Of a stretch of 64,000 bases of DNA, positions 11,880 to 22,500 are shown piece by piece; positions within the stretch are counted from its first letter, which is position 1, and each line of letters begins with the position of its first letter. The stretch is from Heligmosomoides polygyrus polygyrus. Taxonomy: Eukaryota; Nematoda; Chromadorea; Rhabditida; Heligmosomidae. The translations under genes were made by a program, and so were the position numbers. Below the pieces are notes generated by a model that was not told the origin of the DNA, searched no databases, and saw only the letters and a program-made list of their open reading frames with translations. Location of the stretch: assembly GCA_947396885.1 (NCBI GenBank), contig OX377205.1, forward strand, positions 54,110,676-54,174,675. The letters run 5' to 3'.

Positions 11880-13251
11880 CTAAAGAAGCAGACTTCAGCA
11901 AATTTTGTTTCATAAAAATCGTGTCACTTGATTATTTTACGAGGATGAGCAATCTCTCATCATAAGCCCGCTCGAAAAATTACAGACACATTCCTTTGTT
12001 CTCATTTTCCGTTTTTTCCGACTTTAAAAACTATTACTAGGTTGATCGGAAGGTCTTGATAGGGGTTTCATTTTTCTTCATTTATTTAATCAGCATAAAT
12101 ACAAATCAATCAACAGTATAATCACCATTGCTAGTGACCACAGTGGTCTATCAATTGGGCGTTGCGTTCAGTGATTTCCTTTTCTCAGAACTGAGGAGAG
12201 CGGGAGTCGAAGAAGTCAGCGACCGGCCGACCTAATCCTTCAAATTTTATGAAACTTTTTCTAAACCAAAAAAACCTTTTAGGAGGCGGAACAAGTGCTA
12301 ATCTAAAGGGGCTATGTTTGGTATAGGGGATTTAGTCTCCTAGAGCAGCTCCTCGATTTTCGGTGGGTGGCTTAAACTAGTGGGATCTGGCCTTCATGAA
12401 GAAGGTGCCCTGAAGGTCGTCCGGTCGCATTTTCCGAACTAAAAAATGCGCAATTTGATCTATGCATTCGGATTAACACCGTCCTTTATCTCTGTCCTTA
12501 TATCCGGTGCTATGAATTACAGGAAAGCGGCTTAACGCAGTAATCTTTACGAGGTCGACAAACACACGTAACAGGCGTAGCTTTCATCGCTGAAGGTTTG
12601 CTCCTTTCTCAGTGCCATACCAAACGGAAGCTATTGCCAACAATACAAGTCCTTTGTGATTCAAGTCAGATGCAGGGATGCGTGCCGCTTCCTCTTTCTC
12701 ATTCTTCCGCTTAACCATCTCGTTTTTCGAGCACTGGGCTGTACTTTTGTCACTTGAACTTCACTTGCTGCCCAGTCCCTTTGTTACCGAACAAAAAGTT
12801 GATTCTTATAGTTAGATCAGGTCATAGGATGATAGGAGTGCTGAGACGTGTGTTTTGACAAAAAGTGTGAAGGAACTTCGGCGACTTCCGGCGACTGTCA
12901 TCGCACTGAATTTCCTACAAACCTTATTCTGCCCTCGCCCACTGTGCAGCATAATATACCGGCTGCAAGGTTTGGCTGCTCCATACTTCCAACTCATCAA
13001 GAAGGCTTCATGGATTCCAGAACACCCTGATTGGAAACGGCAATTTTTCTCGAGAAACTCGAGTAGAATTCAATGTTCAGTACAGATGCTTTTATTTTAG
13101 CCTCCTACAGTAGAACAGACTGTATTCGTGGAATGAATGGGCTACCCAGTGAAAAGAAGCAGCTGGTACGCTGCAGTTCACATCACTCACCTTCGCTATA
13201 CACGACGCCCGACCCAATTCTGGTTCCCGCGACCTTGTGCTCCTATTATTA
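11880..13251. other. INTS4 intron sequence, nothing firmly recognised
   Basis: A block starting near 12040 (ggttgatcggaaggtcttg) faintly resembles a mariner end, but no matching opposite end or transposase motif was found. Confidence 0.45.
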
Positions 13252-13253
13252 TA

Positions 13254-14156
13254 CAGGGTGAACCAAAATAACGTGGACAAGATTTTTTCGTCATAATTAT
13301 AAAACAACCAACAATTCGAGAAAACGACGACTAAATTACAACAATACAAACATTAGGCACATCATCTTCAAGTGGTTTCGAAGTGGTCTCCCTTGGAGCG
13401 AATGCAGAGGGCCAAACGTTTCGCGAATTTTTCGGCGATGGGCCACAGGTCATTATGAAGCAACTGCTCCTACTCCTGCGCAAGGATTCCTTCAGGGACT
13501 CGAGACTGCGGTGGCGTTTGACGCCGACCCTAGCCTCTAAAATGCCCACACACTGTAGTCCATCGGATTCAAATCCGGAGAATACGGCGGCCATTCCGAG
13601 GGCATTTCGGGGAAATTGACCTTGCACCACGCCTGCGCGCTCTTCGCACTATGTGCGGGTGCAGAGTCCTGTTGGAACGTCCACTGAGCATCACCGAAGT
13701 GCTGGTGGACCCAAGGAAGAACTACGGACTCAAGAATATCTCGCTGGTACACATCTTCGTCGATTTTCTCTCGTTTATCCACGAAAACCAGGGGTCTTGC
13801 CGCTGGCGCAGATTCCGCCCCAAACCATAACAGATTGTGGGCTTTGGAGATAGCAGAGGTGCTTGAAGCCTCTGTAGACCACATCCTACCATTCTGGCGA
13901 TTGTGCGCCTGCTCCGCGGAGAACAGCATCTCATCTCTTAGAAACTGTTCCAAGACACGACCTGCGGCCCATCCTCGAAAAATTCGAGAAACGTTTGGCC
14001 CTCTGCATCCGCTCCAAGGGGGCCACTACGAAACCACTTGAACATGACGTGCGCTAATGTTTGTGTTGTTGTAACTTGGTTGACGTTTTCTCGAATTGTT
14101 GGTTGTTTTATAATTATGACGAAAAAATCTTGTCCACGTTATTTTGGTTCACCCTG
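13254..14156 (-). mobile_element. Tc1/mariner derivative with very long inverted ends
   Basis: 903 bp, bounded by TA at 13252-13253 and 14157-14158. The first ~70 bp at each end (starting 'cagggtgaaccaaaataac') are near-identical in inverse. Similarity continues, less perfectly, to about 200 bp, past the usual non-coding TIR and into sequence such as 'gcagagggccaaacgtttc'. The 5' half of the transposase, with its DNA-binding region, is absent. The arrangement suggests that the right end was replaced by an inverted copy of the left end. Confidence 0.85.
13537..13953 (-). pseudogene. C-terminal part of a Tc1/mariner transposase
   Basis: 138-codon frame without the N-terminal helix-turn-helix. 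The catalytic half is recognisable: LVFVDKREKIDEDVYQRDIL, then WTFQQDSAPAHSAKSAQAW with the second catalytic Asp intact, then YSPDLNPMDYSVWAF with the third acidic position as Asp. After 13537 the frame is lost, though the downstream reading (SASNATAVSSL-like) persists in another frame. It cannot encode a full transposase; at most it would be mobilised in trans. Confidence 0.85.
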
Positions 14157-14159
14157 TAC

Positions 14160-14400
14160 ATCAGATCCGAATGAATCATTTTAGGATATCCGAGACGGAT
14201 ATCCCTATCCGAATCATCCAATTATACGCCCCGCGAAATTGTCCTTATCCGAATTATCCAAAAATCCAGGGTCCGCAAAATCACCCTTATCCGAATCATC
14301 CAAATCTCCAGTGTCCACAAAATCGCCCTTATCCGAATCATCCAAAAATCCGGACCCTGGAGAAATGCGATGATTCGGATAAAATCAGATGAAATCGGGT
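14160..14400 (+). repeat. Minisatellite, 'cttatccgaatcatccaaa' units
   Basis: About four to five degenerate units of roughly 45-50 bp, each with 'ttatccgaatcatccaa' followed by a tccagg/tccgga spacer. The last part inverts to 'gatgattcggataa'. The same family occurs in the opposite orientation at 37560-37865. Confidence 0.8.
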
Positions 14401-15188
14401 AACCCGTTCAATTTCCTCGCTCCATTTGGAAAACGCGCAGTTTGGATAAAAGGCACATTCACAACGAATTCAGCGGGCGGGTACGATGCTGAGCAGGGAT
14501 GCTCGGAATTTCCGTTTCCGTGTTCCGAGTTTCGGCCGGTTTTATGGTTAGTCCTTCCGTTCCGTTCCGTGTTGCGCTCCGTTTTGGGACGGAAGGCGGA
14601 ACGGAAATGGTGACTCATCAGCCGTTGGTTGTTTTGCAATGCCATTATTCACCTCTCGAACTTAAGCGAAAGGCTGAAGAAACAGAAGAACTATGCGTCG
14701 TCTTTTTTTGAGTGTGTTGCATTCAAAACGGCGTCGCATCCCGGTGTTGGAACATGTAAAACGGAATTGGATTCAATTTCCTTTCCTTGAAACGATGTAC
14801 TACCGAACAGTGAAAGGCAACAAAGGTTTCATAGGTGTTCGAATCAAGGATCAAATTCCTTAACCGGAGCATGCTTGTTTTTTCCCTAGTAACCTTAGGT
14901 CTGCCTTAGAACACCAATTCCAGATCAGAGTTCTGTAAGGACTTTTAGGTTGCTAACATTGCTTTCCATAAGGGCATCGAATGTATCCTAGTGGGAGGAG
15001 AGCATGCGATGTATTTCCTCTCCTCCCCCTCCTTTGAGTTTGTCTCGAAGCTTTACCTACTGCCAAGTGATGCTATGGTACCCATGCGAACTCAGAGAGC
15101 TGGCGTCGTGTCGTGGGATGCCGAACGCAACTGTGACCTTACAATTAGTGCTGCCCTCTTCCGGTCAGGATAGATCGCAGATTAAGAG
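14401..15188. other. Unassigned; short 'ttccgttccg' cluster at 14505-14605
   Basis: Simple-sequence-like TTCCG repeats on both strands next to 'cagggatgctcgg', which resembles a hAT-like end, but no opposite end was found. The rest is featureless. Confidence 0.4.
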
Positions 15189-15191
15189 TAA

Positions 15192-15532
15192 AGGCCCCCG
15201 CAGACTTCTGCGGCGTTGCCGCTGCCCTATGCTTAACCATAGGGCAGGGACGCAGAGCTCGCCGCCAGAGGCGCCGCTGGGCGGCGTCGCTGGCGGAAAT
15301 GACTTGAATCCTTCCACCCGGCGGCGCCGCTCCAGAGTCTGTTTGTCTGCGCACTGCCCTTTCGCGGCGGGATCCAGAGCGGGGACGGACGCGATCGTCA
15401 TCGGGGCGCGTTATTGTTAAGCACCAGTCGGTCCCGACTAGAAACAGTACAGTACCTCGCCGTCACCGCTCCCACTGATGATGAGTCAAGCCGCTGAGCG
15501 GCGCCGCTCGGCGCAGAAGTCTGTGGGGGCCT
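15192..15532. mobile_element. GC-rich MITE, TAA target duplication (Harbinger-like)
   Basis: 341 bp with inverted ends 'aggcccccgcagacttctgc' (left) and the reverse complement of 'gcagaagtctgtgggggcct' (right), one mismatch. TAA flanks it at 15189-15191 and 15533-15535. It is far richer in GC than its surroundings and has no transposase. TIR form and TAA duplication fit PIF/Harbinger-type MITEs. Confidence 0.8.
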
Positions 15533-15927
15533 TAAGTTAAGTGTCATGAGTGGCGAAATCTCTGGCACCTTACTCGTCAGCTGGGTTCATTGCGTTTAAA
15601 ATGCTTTGTTCCTTTTTAGAGATAGATTATGCGTAAAGTTCAATGTGTTACACTGGCAATGTTTGAAGATTCATCTTAGTAATGATGCGAATACAAGGAT
15701 TTCTTTAATGTTATATGTTGCTGCAAAGGAGTCGCACGCTGCCTTGTCCGGTTCTCAGACACTCGCTGTGTCCCAGCCGCGCCCCATAACAGCTGTTCCG
15801 TCCCATCCGCGTACCTATTAGCGGCGTTGCGTCCCATCCACTTCCCATAAGAGAAGTTCTCGAGGGTTACCGTCGCATCCCCATCCCCATCTGCGTCCAC
15901 TCTCGCTTCTTTGAATTGAGCTCATCT

Positions 15928-16302
15928 GTAGCGGTTCGCGTGCCCGACTAATCGATTTTTGGACGGTTGCCCATTTTTGGTTTTTCATTTTCGAATTTTT
16001 CGGAAATGCGGCTCTGGAGAGGGAGGGGGTCAGCCTATATGGCAGGCCTATACACCACCGTCCTGTATTGCACGAAATTAAAAATTTTACACAGCACTGG
16101 TATGTTATGTTCTACCCTAGGGGTGAACTGAGGTAGGCCATTTCCAATGTAATTTGGAAATTATGTGTGTTCCTATCAAGGCGGATAACCACTCAGTACA
16201 AGGTTATCTCCAAGCCGGTTATCGCCGAAGAATTCGAAAATAAAAAACGAAAAACCAACGCCCATAAAATCGATAAGTAGATATCCGAAACCGCTAGAGG
16301 TA
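15928..16302. repeat. Inverted-repeat element, about 80-bp arms
   Basis: Left arm 'tagcggttcg...atcgattttt...ttttcgaattttt' and right arm its diverged inverse ('...tcgaaaataaaaaacg...atcgataagta...aaccgctag'). The ends are 'tagcggtt' and its inverse. The middle block (16060-16170) resembles sequence at 53340-53470. A target duplication is not clear. Confidence 0.5.
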
Positions 16303-16342
16303 TGGTTTTATTGGCAGCGAGACCACAGTAGAGGTTGCGTGC

Positions 16343-18426
16343 CAGGGGTGTGCGTAACTACGATTTACGATTTTACGATTTACGGTGATTTTTGGCAATT
16401 TTTTTACGATTTACGATTTACGACATTTTGGGTCGTAAATCGTAAATTTTCGTAAATGTGACCTTCGGTCCACGGATGACAAACGTCCACATAACGTGGT
16501 ACAATTCGGATTATGAAGATGTACCCACTTTTAAAGACTTCGCTCGTAGCTCATTGCTATTTCCTAGTTACTTTTTTATGTTCTGCTGTGGCGCTGTGAC
16601 AGAACAACGCAGCTTTGTAGATAGCCCGCTCGAGTTAATTCCTGGCAATGGAACTGGGCTAGCCTTTTTTCTGTTCACGCTCTAGCACAACATCTCACAT
16701 TCGAATGGCATGAGAGCGTTTCGTTCCAGTCCACAGAAAAACATGAAAAATCTCCTTGCACTGGAATGAAGATGATCGCCTGCGGAACCATATTCTATGC
16801 TGCAACCACCACCTAGTGAACTTGTAACTTTTTCACCACCTGTTAACCACATAGGCGACCCTGTCCAATGCACATGAGTAGAAATCATGCAAAGTCATCA
16901 AGGAATATTGGACTTGATTGGAGGCTGTGGAATAATTGCTAAACTGTTGGAAAGAGTAAAACAATCATGTTTCAATCTGATTGTCACTACACGTCATAGC
17001 GCGGATTCTGTTTACATATGAGGTGCGCCTTAAGCAAAACGTCTGACATTTTCATGATAAAAGTGAAAACGTTTGTCACTTTTTTCAGTGGGTTGATTGA
17101 GGCTGTTGCGTTCGCCCTATGCGATCCGTTCAGAATCCTAAACTGCGCAAAAGGTACGATGGCGCTTGTTACAAAGGTAGTGGAGAGCAGGACTGGCGAA
17201 TGCAAGCAGTCATTAATTTGTAATGCAATCTCTGGGAGTTTTCGAAATCTAACAAGTGCAAGCAAACATGCGGGCAAAGAAAATGCCGAACATAATTGGT
17301 TGATATCGTCGAACGAAGTTCTTTTATTCCAGAAGTTGTGGATGCCTTCAAAAATGATAAAGGACAAAGCGTGCCCTTAATCAGTCCCTGTTTGAGATGC
17401 CCCATTCATTCTCTCTACCTCTATGGGATATCGTAGAGGTCATTTAAGTGTGGGATTGTGCTATAGAAAGAATTGCGGTGGCCAGCCGATTTTTCTCCTT
17501 CCCAGGCAAATCAGGTACCAATTCACAACCCATCAGGCATGGAAGACTTGATTGCCCGTGATAGGATCGTAATCAAAAACTATTATGGAGCACGCGATTG
17601 TCATCCTCCTCCGAGTTCTCTACCATGGGTCCCCCTATATGTTTAGGATGCACCTTGTATGAATCAGTTAAACCACTTTCAATTCAAGCTGCACCTTGCT
17701 TTCCTGCTTTACGTCTAAAGATTGCCACACAAATATCTTCTTTTGTAATTATAAGTCAAAAATCCGACTACGATGAGTGTCCAAAAATGTGATCATGCTC
17801 TTTCAATCGTCGCACAGTTCCTCCCCGTCTGCTACAAAAATGCTGTTGGGTACAATTCAAAATGCGAGAAGGCTTAGAACTTTAGATGTGCCATACCATA
17901 GAAATGTGCCATGCGTTCACTCAGTAGGGATGCTTGTTGGATTATTTGTGCAAATACTGTTTTCGTCGAGTTGGCCAGCGATCAAGTTTTTTTTGGCTTT
18001 GGATGGAACGGTTTTTGTTGGTTTATTCGGAGCTTTTGCGGTTGTTTCTACAAAGTCATAGTTGTATATGCAAACCAGAGGCTATGGTAAACATTTTTGA
18101 TCGTCCAAGCAGTGTAAGCTTTTTATTTGGGCACCCTGTATAGGCGCCTTTTAAGATAGCGTTTTTGAACAAGCAGTTTATTTTGGTACTCCAAAAACTT
18201 GTCCAGCTCGATTTGAAAGGTGCTAGTTGATTTTAATGGCTTCCATCTTAATTAGGAAAGTTCGAGCTGAAACGTATCAATAAAACATATGTAGTTAGCT
18301 TCGATTAGCTTTAACATAATAAAAAAGCAAGGAAATCAGATGCATTAAAAGTCAGGCACCTTTTACGATTTACGGTTTACGATTTACGATTTACGAAATT
18401 GCGGATTTCATTTACGCACACCTCTG
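16343..18426. mobile_element. hAT-like non-autonomous element, 8-bp target duplication
   Basis: 2084 bp. Inverted ends 'caggggtgtgcgtaa' and 'cagaggtgtgcgtaa' (one mismatch). Perfect 8-bp duplication TTGCGTGC at 16335-16342 and 18427-18434. Eight-bp duplications and CAGGGGTG-type ends are characteristic of hAT elements. Both subterminal regions carry arrays of 'acgatttacgatttacg', likely transposase-binding repeats. Internal frames are short, with no BED finger or dimerisation motif seen, so it is non-autonomous or decayed. Confidence 0.88.
17465..17578 (-). repeat. Fragment of the tRNA-derived SINE family
   Basis: Matches the middle of the SINE at 35089-35380 in the same orientation ('ttgcggtggccagccgat', 'ccttcccag', 'ggtaccaattca', 'atggaagacttg') but lacks both ends. 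It lies within the hAT-like element, so it was either picked up by it or inserted and decayed. Confidence 0.6.
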
Positions 18427-19010
18427 TTGCGTGCACAAATCATCCACGGTCATGCATGGGTTTTGCGAAAGATGTATGACTCTTCGTACAATAGGCGGTC
18501 ACCTCAGATGTCCTGGTGTAATACACGTGAATTTTCAGGATATTATTATTAAGGCAAGTGACCCATTTTTAGCCGAGAGTTAGTTTTTTTCGACGGCTCC
18601 GGGTTTCACCGTTAGAGCGGCAGGACGTCGGTGCAGCTTCAGTGAGTAATATTCTGCGGCAATAGTTTAGTAGCACTTTCTTATATTGTTCTCTAGTGCT
18701 ATACCATTAATACTGTTAGTACCATTAAACACTCCAGCAAATTCATTGTTTTCCAGCAGGGGTGCACATTTAACGGTTAACGATTTAACGAATTTAACGA
18801 ATTAACGGCATTTTTCGTTAAAATCCGGCTTAACGACTTTACGGAAATTTTTAGAAATTTAACGGAATTTTTAACGGACTTTTTCTCAATAAGTTCATCA
18901 CTTTTACCCTTAATCTTCATTAATGTTGCAGGCCTCATCCTCCCAAATAGGGCTGCTCCTGAAAAACTATTGAAATCAGCAAGAAAATTTTCATATTTTC
19001 ATGCTGGATG

Positions 19011-19151
19011 TATCGCCGCCAACGACGATGGCAGGGGCGGGGCCTATTCCCAACCCACGCTAGGGCACTCTCTTTCTGGATACCAAGGAATAAACACGTT
19101 CCTCTTCTCTCTGCTTCTGTACGTTATCATATAAATCCACTGAACCGCACA
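19011..19151 (+). repeat. BEL/Pao 5' LTR
   Basis: 141 bp, identical by eye to 25708-25848. It starts TATCGCC and ends GCACA. It does not start with the canonical TG, and the preceding G is shared by both copies, so a 142-bp LTR with a 4-bp GGAT duplication is equally possible. Confidence 0.9.
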
Positions 19152-19154
19152 TTT

Positions 19155-19167
19155 TGGTGCATCGGCC
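19155..19167 (+). promoter_or_regulatory. Primer binding site, tRNA-Gly type
   Basis: TGGTGCATCGGCC, 3 bp after the 5' LTR, is complementary to the 3' end, CCA included, of a nematode-type tRNA-Gly(GCC) as I recall it. This is where minus-strand cDNA synthesis would start. Confidence 0.75.
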
Positions 19168-19180
19168 TAATAAGCCATAT

Positions 19181-19408
19181 CGTAAGTCTCTCGCGTCCCT
19201 ACGCCTAGAGCAACAAGTCGATCTATTGCAGATCGCATTCTCTATAATAAAGAGAATCGTAAGTCTCTCGCGTCCCTACGCCTAGAGCCGCAAGTCGATC
19301 TATTGCAGATCGCATTCTCTATAATAAAGAGAATCGTAAGTCTCTCGCGTACCTACGCCTAGAGCCGCCAGTCGATCTATTGCAGATTGCACTCTCTGTC
19401 TAAGAGAA
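19181..19408 (+). repeat. 77-bp tandem repeat in the BEL 5' leader
   Basis: Three units starting at 19181, 19258 and 19335 ('cgtaagtctctcgcg...'). The first two are almost identical and the third is diverged in its last third. It lies between the primer binding site and the coding start, where a leader or packaging role is possible. Confidence 0.9.
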
Positions 19409-19563
19409 CTACTCTCGGTTCACACCTTGAGTTGGTCTAATTACGACCACAGCCTCTAATTAAGAGACTGCAAGGCTTCCGTATCAATTACGAGGAGCAA
19501 CGAGAAAAAATTCTCACTTCGTTTCTTGAAAAAGCAAGAACGAAACCCTTTTTTGAAAACAAA

Positions 19564-22500
19564 ATGGCGCTTCATTGTTATAAGACGCCTATTGTATTGA
19601 GTGCGACGACACTCAAAAACCTGGTTGATCGGTACAGCGATTACACCGCTGTGGTAGATTTCAGTACCATAGATGAAGAGACCTACGAAAAATGCAGGTC
19701 AACCATAGCCCTCCTACAAAGTGGGGTCAAGCAGATCAGAGAGGGGCAAGAAAAGCTCCAAAAATTGTACAAAGAAGTCAGAGAAGAGTACAACAACTGT
19801 AAAAGCAGAACAGAAAGAAAGGACATCATGCATGAAATTGAGCAGATTGAAAATGAGTCGAAACTCCACACTACAATAGCAGAATCTGATGAGCTTATGT
19901 TTAAGCTCATTACGCGTGTTGACGAAGCCAAGTGCATGCGCGAGAGAATGGACGTCAAATTGGGCTATATTACGCAGAGAGCTCAGCGAATCGAAGCGAA
20001 TAGTTTGGAAAATTTTGAAACCAACGATCGCGAGAACAGCTGCGGTCAGAGCAACTCCGACAATGCTGCAGCGGCCATACCCGCATATTCTGCTATTCCT
20101 GATGCTAGTGGAAGTCTAAATCACACATCAGTAAGATCCTGCAGATCTATCAAACCACCTCAGGCGTCTCTACCGTCGTTCTACGGTAACGCGGAGGAAT
20201 TTCCCGAGTATTGGGCAGTTTTTGAATCTCTTGTCCACAAAAGTACTGAGTTGGACGTAATGGAAAAAATACTGCTGCTCAAGGAAAGCCTAAAAGGCAG
20301 GGCGCAAAATTCCATTAAAGGAATTCGACTTGTGCCAGAAAACTACAACTGGATAGTCAAAACGTTGTGCGACAACTACGACGACAGCGCTGCAAACCGT
20401 CCTCAAATTGTTCAAAAGCTCGTGAACATGAAACCAGCGAATAGTTCAGCTGAAAGTTGCCTCTTCATATATGATGAAATTCAGGTTCTAGTGAACCAAA
20501 TGGTGTCTGCCGGATACGATGTCCGTAAAACGTTCGACCCTATGTGGTCCGAGACTATTTTAGCGAAGTTTCCTCGGGACATTGTCAAAGCAGTCCTGAT
20601 CCTATGCCGTACGCAATCTAATCAAAGTATTGAGGAGCTCATGAGTGCTCTCAAAAATGAGATAGCGGCAAAAAGTTACGTCGAAAGCCGCATAGGTCAC
20701 CAGACGCAAGACAGAGTCAACATAGTTGCAACAGATGAGGGCACTTACTCGCGACCTCGCGACCATAATACCGACGGCTGTGTCTTTTGCCATAGGAACA
20801 ATCATCTGTCGGCGGCATGTCGCACAGTATCGGATCTAAACAGCCGCCGAAAAATCATAAGAGACGGCAACTGTTGCTGGAAGTGTTTCTCGCCCAGCCA
20901 CAACAGCTTCGACTGTATTAAACCAGACTGTTATCAATGTGGCCAGAAACATCACACAAGTCTGTGCTTTAAAAATGACACAGCAAATCCGAGAAACCAA
21001 AACGGCACGTGGAACCCAGGTCAGAGAAATGCCAGGGCGAACGGTCACCCTCCCAGACCTAATGGAAATCAAAACAGAGTTCAACGAAACCGCAACGATT
21101 TCAGTGATCGTAATAGAAACGTCGCCAACAACAACACGCATATGGAAAGTGAATCTCTCCAATCTAACGCTTGCGCACAAAGCCAAACAGCTTCTCAGCT
21201 TGTCCTATTGACAGCGGAAGGTAATCTTTGGAACCATAATAAAAACGAGTTCGAAAAGGTCCTGTTTTTCTTCGACTCAGGTGCTCAGAAAACAGTCATT
21301 GAAGAGAACCTTGCCTATCGTTTTGGCTTACCAAAAGAGTCAACAGAAATATGCACCATGTCAGGAATTGGAGGACATATAGAAAACTTCGAGAGTCACA
21401 TAGTACTGACAAGAGTGAGCACGGTGTTCGGGGAAGAACTCGAGCTAAAAATACAAACGAAACCCGTCCTAACGAACGGATTCCCTAGTGTGAAGCTCAG
21501 TAAATCTGACATTACTTTCCTCAAGGAAAATGGAATTTGCCTAGCAAATTCAAAATTGCGTGGAGAACACCAAACTCCACACATTTTGGTCGGACTTGAT
21601 TATTACCACGACCTAGTCTGCAGTCCAAGTCACGGTATGGCAACACCAACAGGACTTCATATCGCTAAAACAGTATTTGGCCCCACCATATACGGTAAAG
21701 GCCTCACATCAGTACAAGACGTTAGAAGCAACGTGAGCTACGCAATGACGTCAGTTCACGAGCAAAGCGAGCAAGAAATGCTACGTAAGATGTTCGAGTT
21801 GGATGGGCTTGGAATTTCCGAGAATGAATGCCAAAAGGAAGGCAAGGCCTACGAATATCTAGAAAAATATTCAAAAATGATTTCCTTTGAAAACGGATAC
21901 ATAACAGCTCCATTTCCATTAAAAACCAACATTGGAGAACTGGAGGACAACTTCACAGTTGCTATTCGCCGCTTAGAGTCTCTGCAAAAAACTTTGCAGC
22001 AAAACAGCGAGCAACGCAGTTGGTACTGCAAAATCATTGAAAAATATGTCAGTGAAAAGATGGTTGAACCATTTTCCGATTCCGACCCAGAAGCAGTCGG
22101 AAACTACTACATGCCTCATTCAGGCGTCTGGAAAGCTAATAAAAATGTTCCTCTTAGAATAGTGTTTGATGCGTCTTCAAAACGTAAAAACCAACTGTCT
22201 CTAAACGAGGTAATCCACAAAGGCGAATCATTCGTCAATAAAATCCATGACATTCTCATGGTCTCACGATCAAAAAAGGTTCTCCTGATATGTGACATTG
22301 AAGCGGCCTTCACTCAGGTGCGCCTGGTCCACTCCCACAAAGATCTATGCAGGTTTTTGTGGGTGAAAAACATCAATTTGCCTCCAACGAAGGACAACCT
22401 AATCCGCTACAGATTTAAGCGGTTGCCGTTTGGAGTCACAGCTTCCCCTAGCATATTAAACATGGCACTACTGTCTTACCTCAATAATGAAGGGTCCTCA

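Noticed and set aside
12040..12850. Possible mariner element from 'ggttgatcggaaggtc'
   Set aside because: No inverse end, TA pair or transposase motif found.
14493..14610. Possible hAT-like end 'cagggatgctcgg'
   Set aside because: No second end or 8-bp duplication; the cluster of ttccg repeats may be simple sequence.
18120..18150. 'caccctgta' as right end of another Tc1/mariner element inside the hAT-like element
   Set aside because: No matching 'tacagggtg' left end in the same element.
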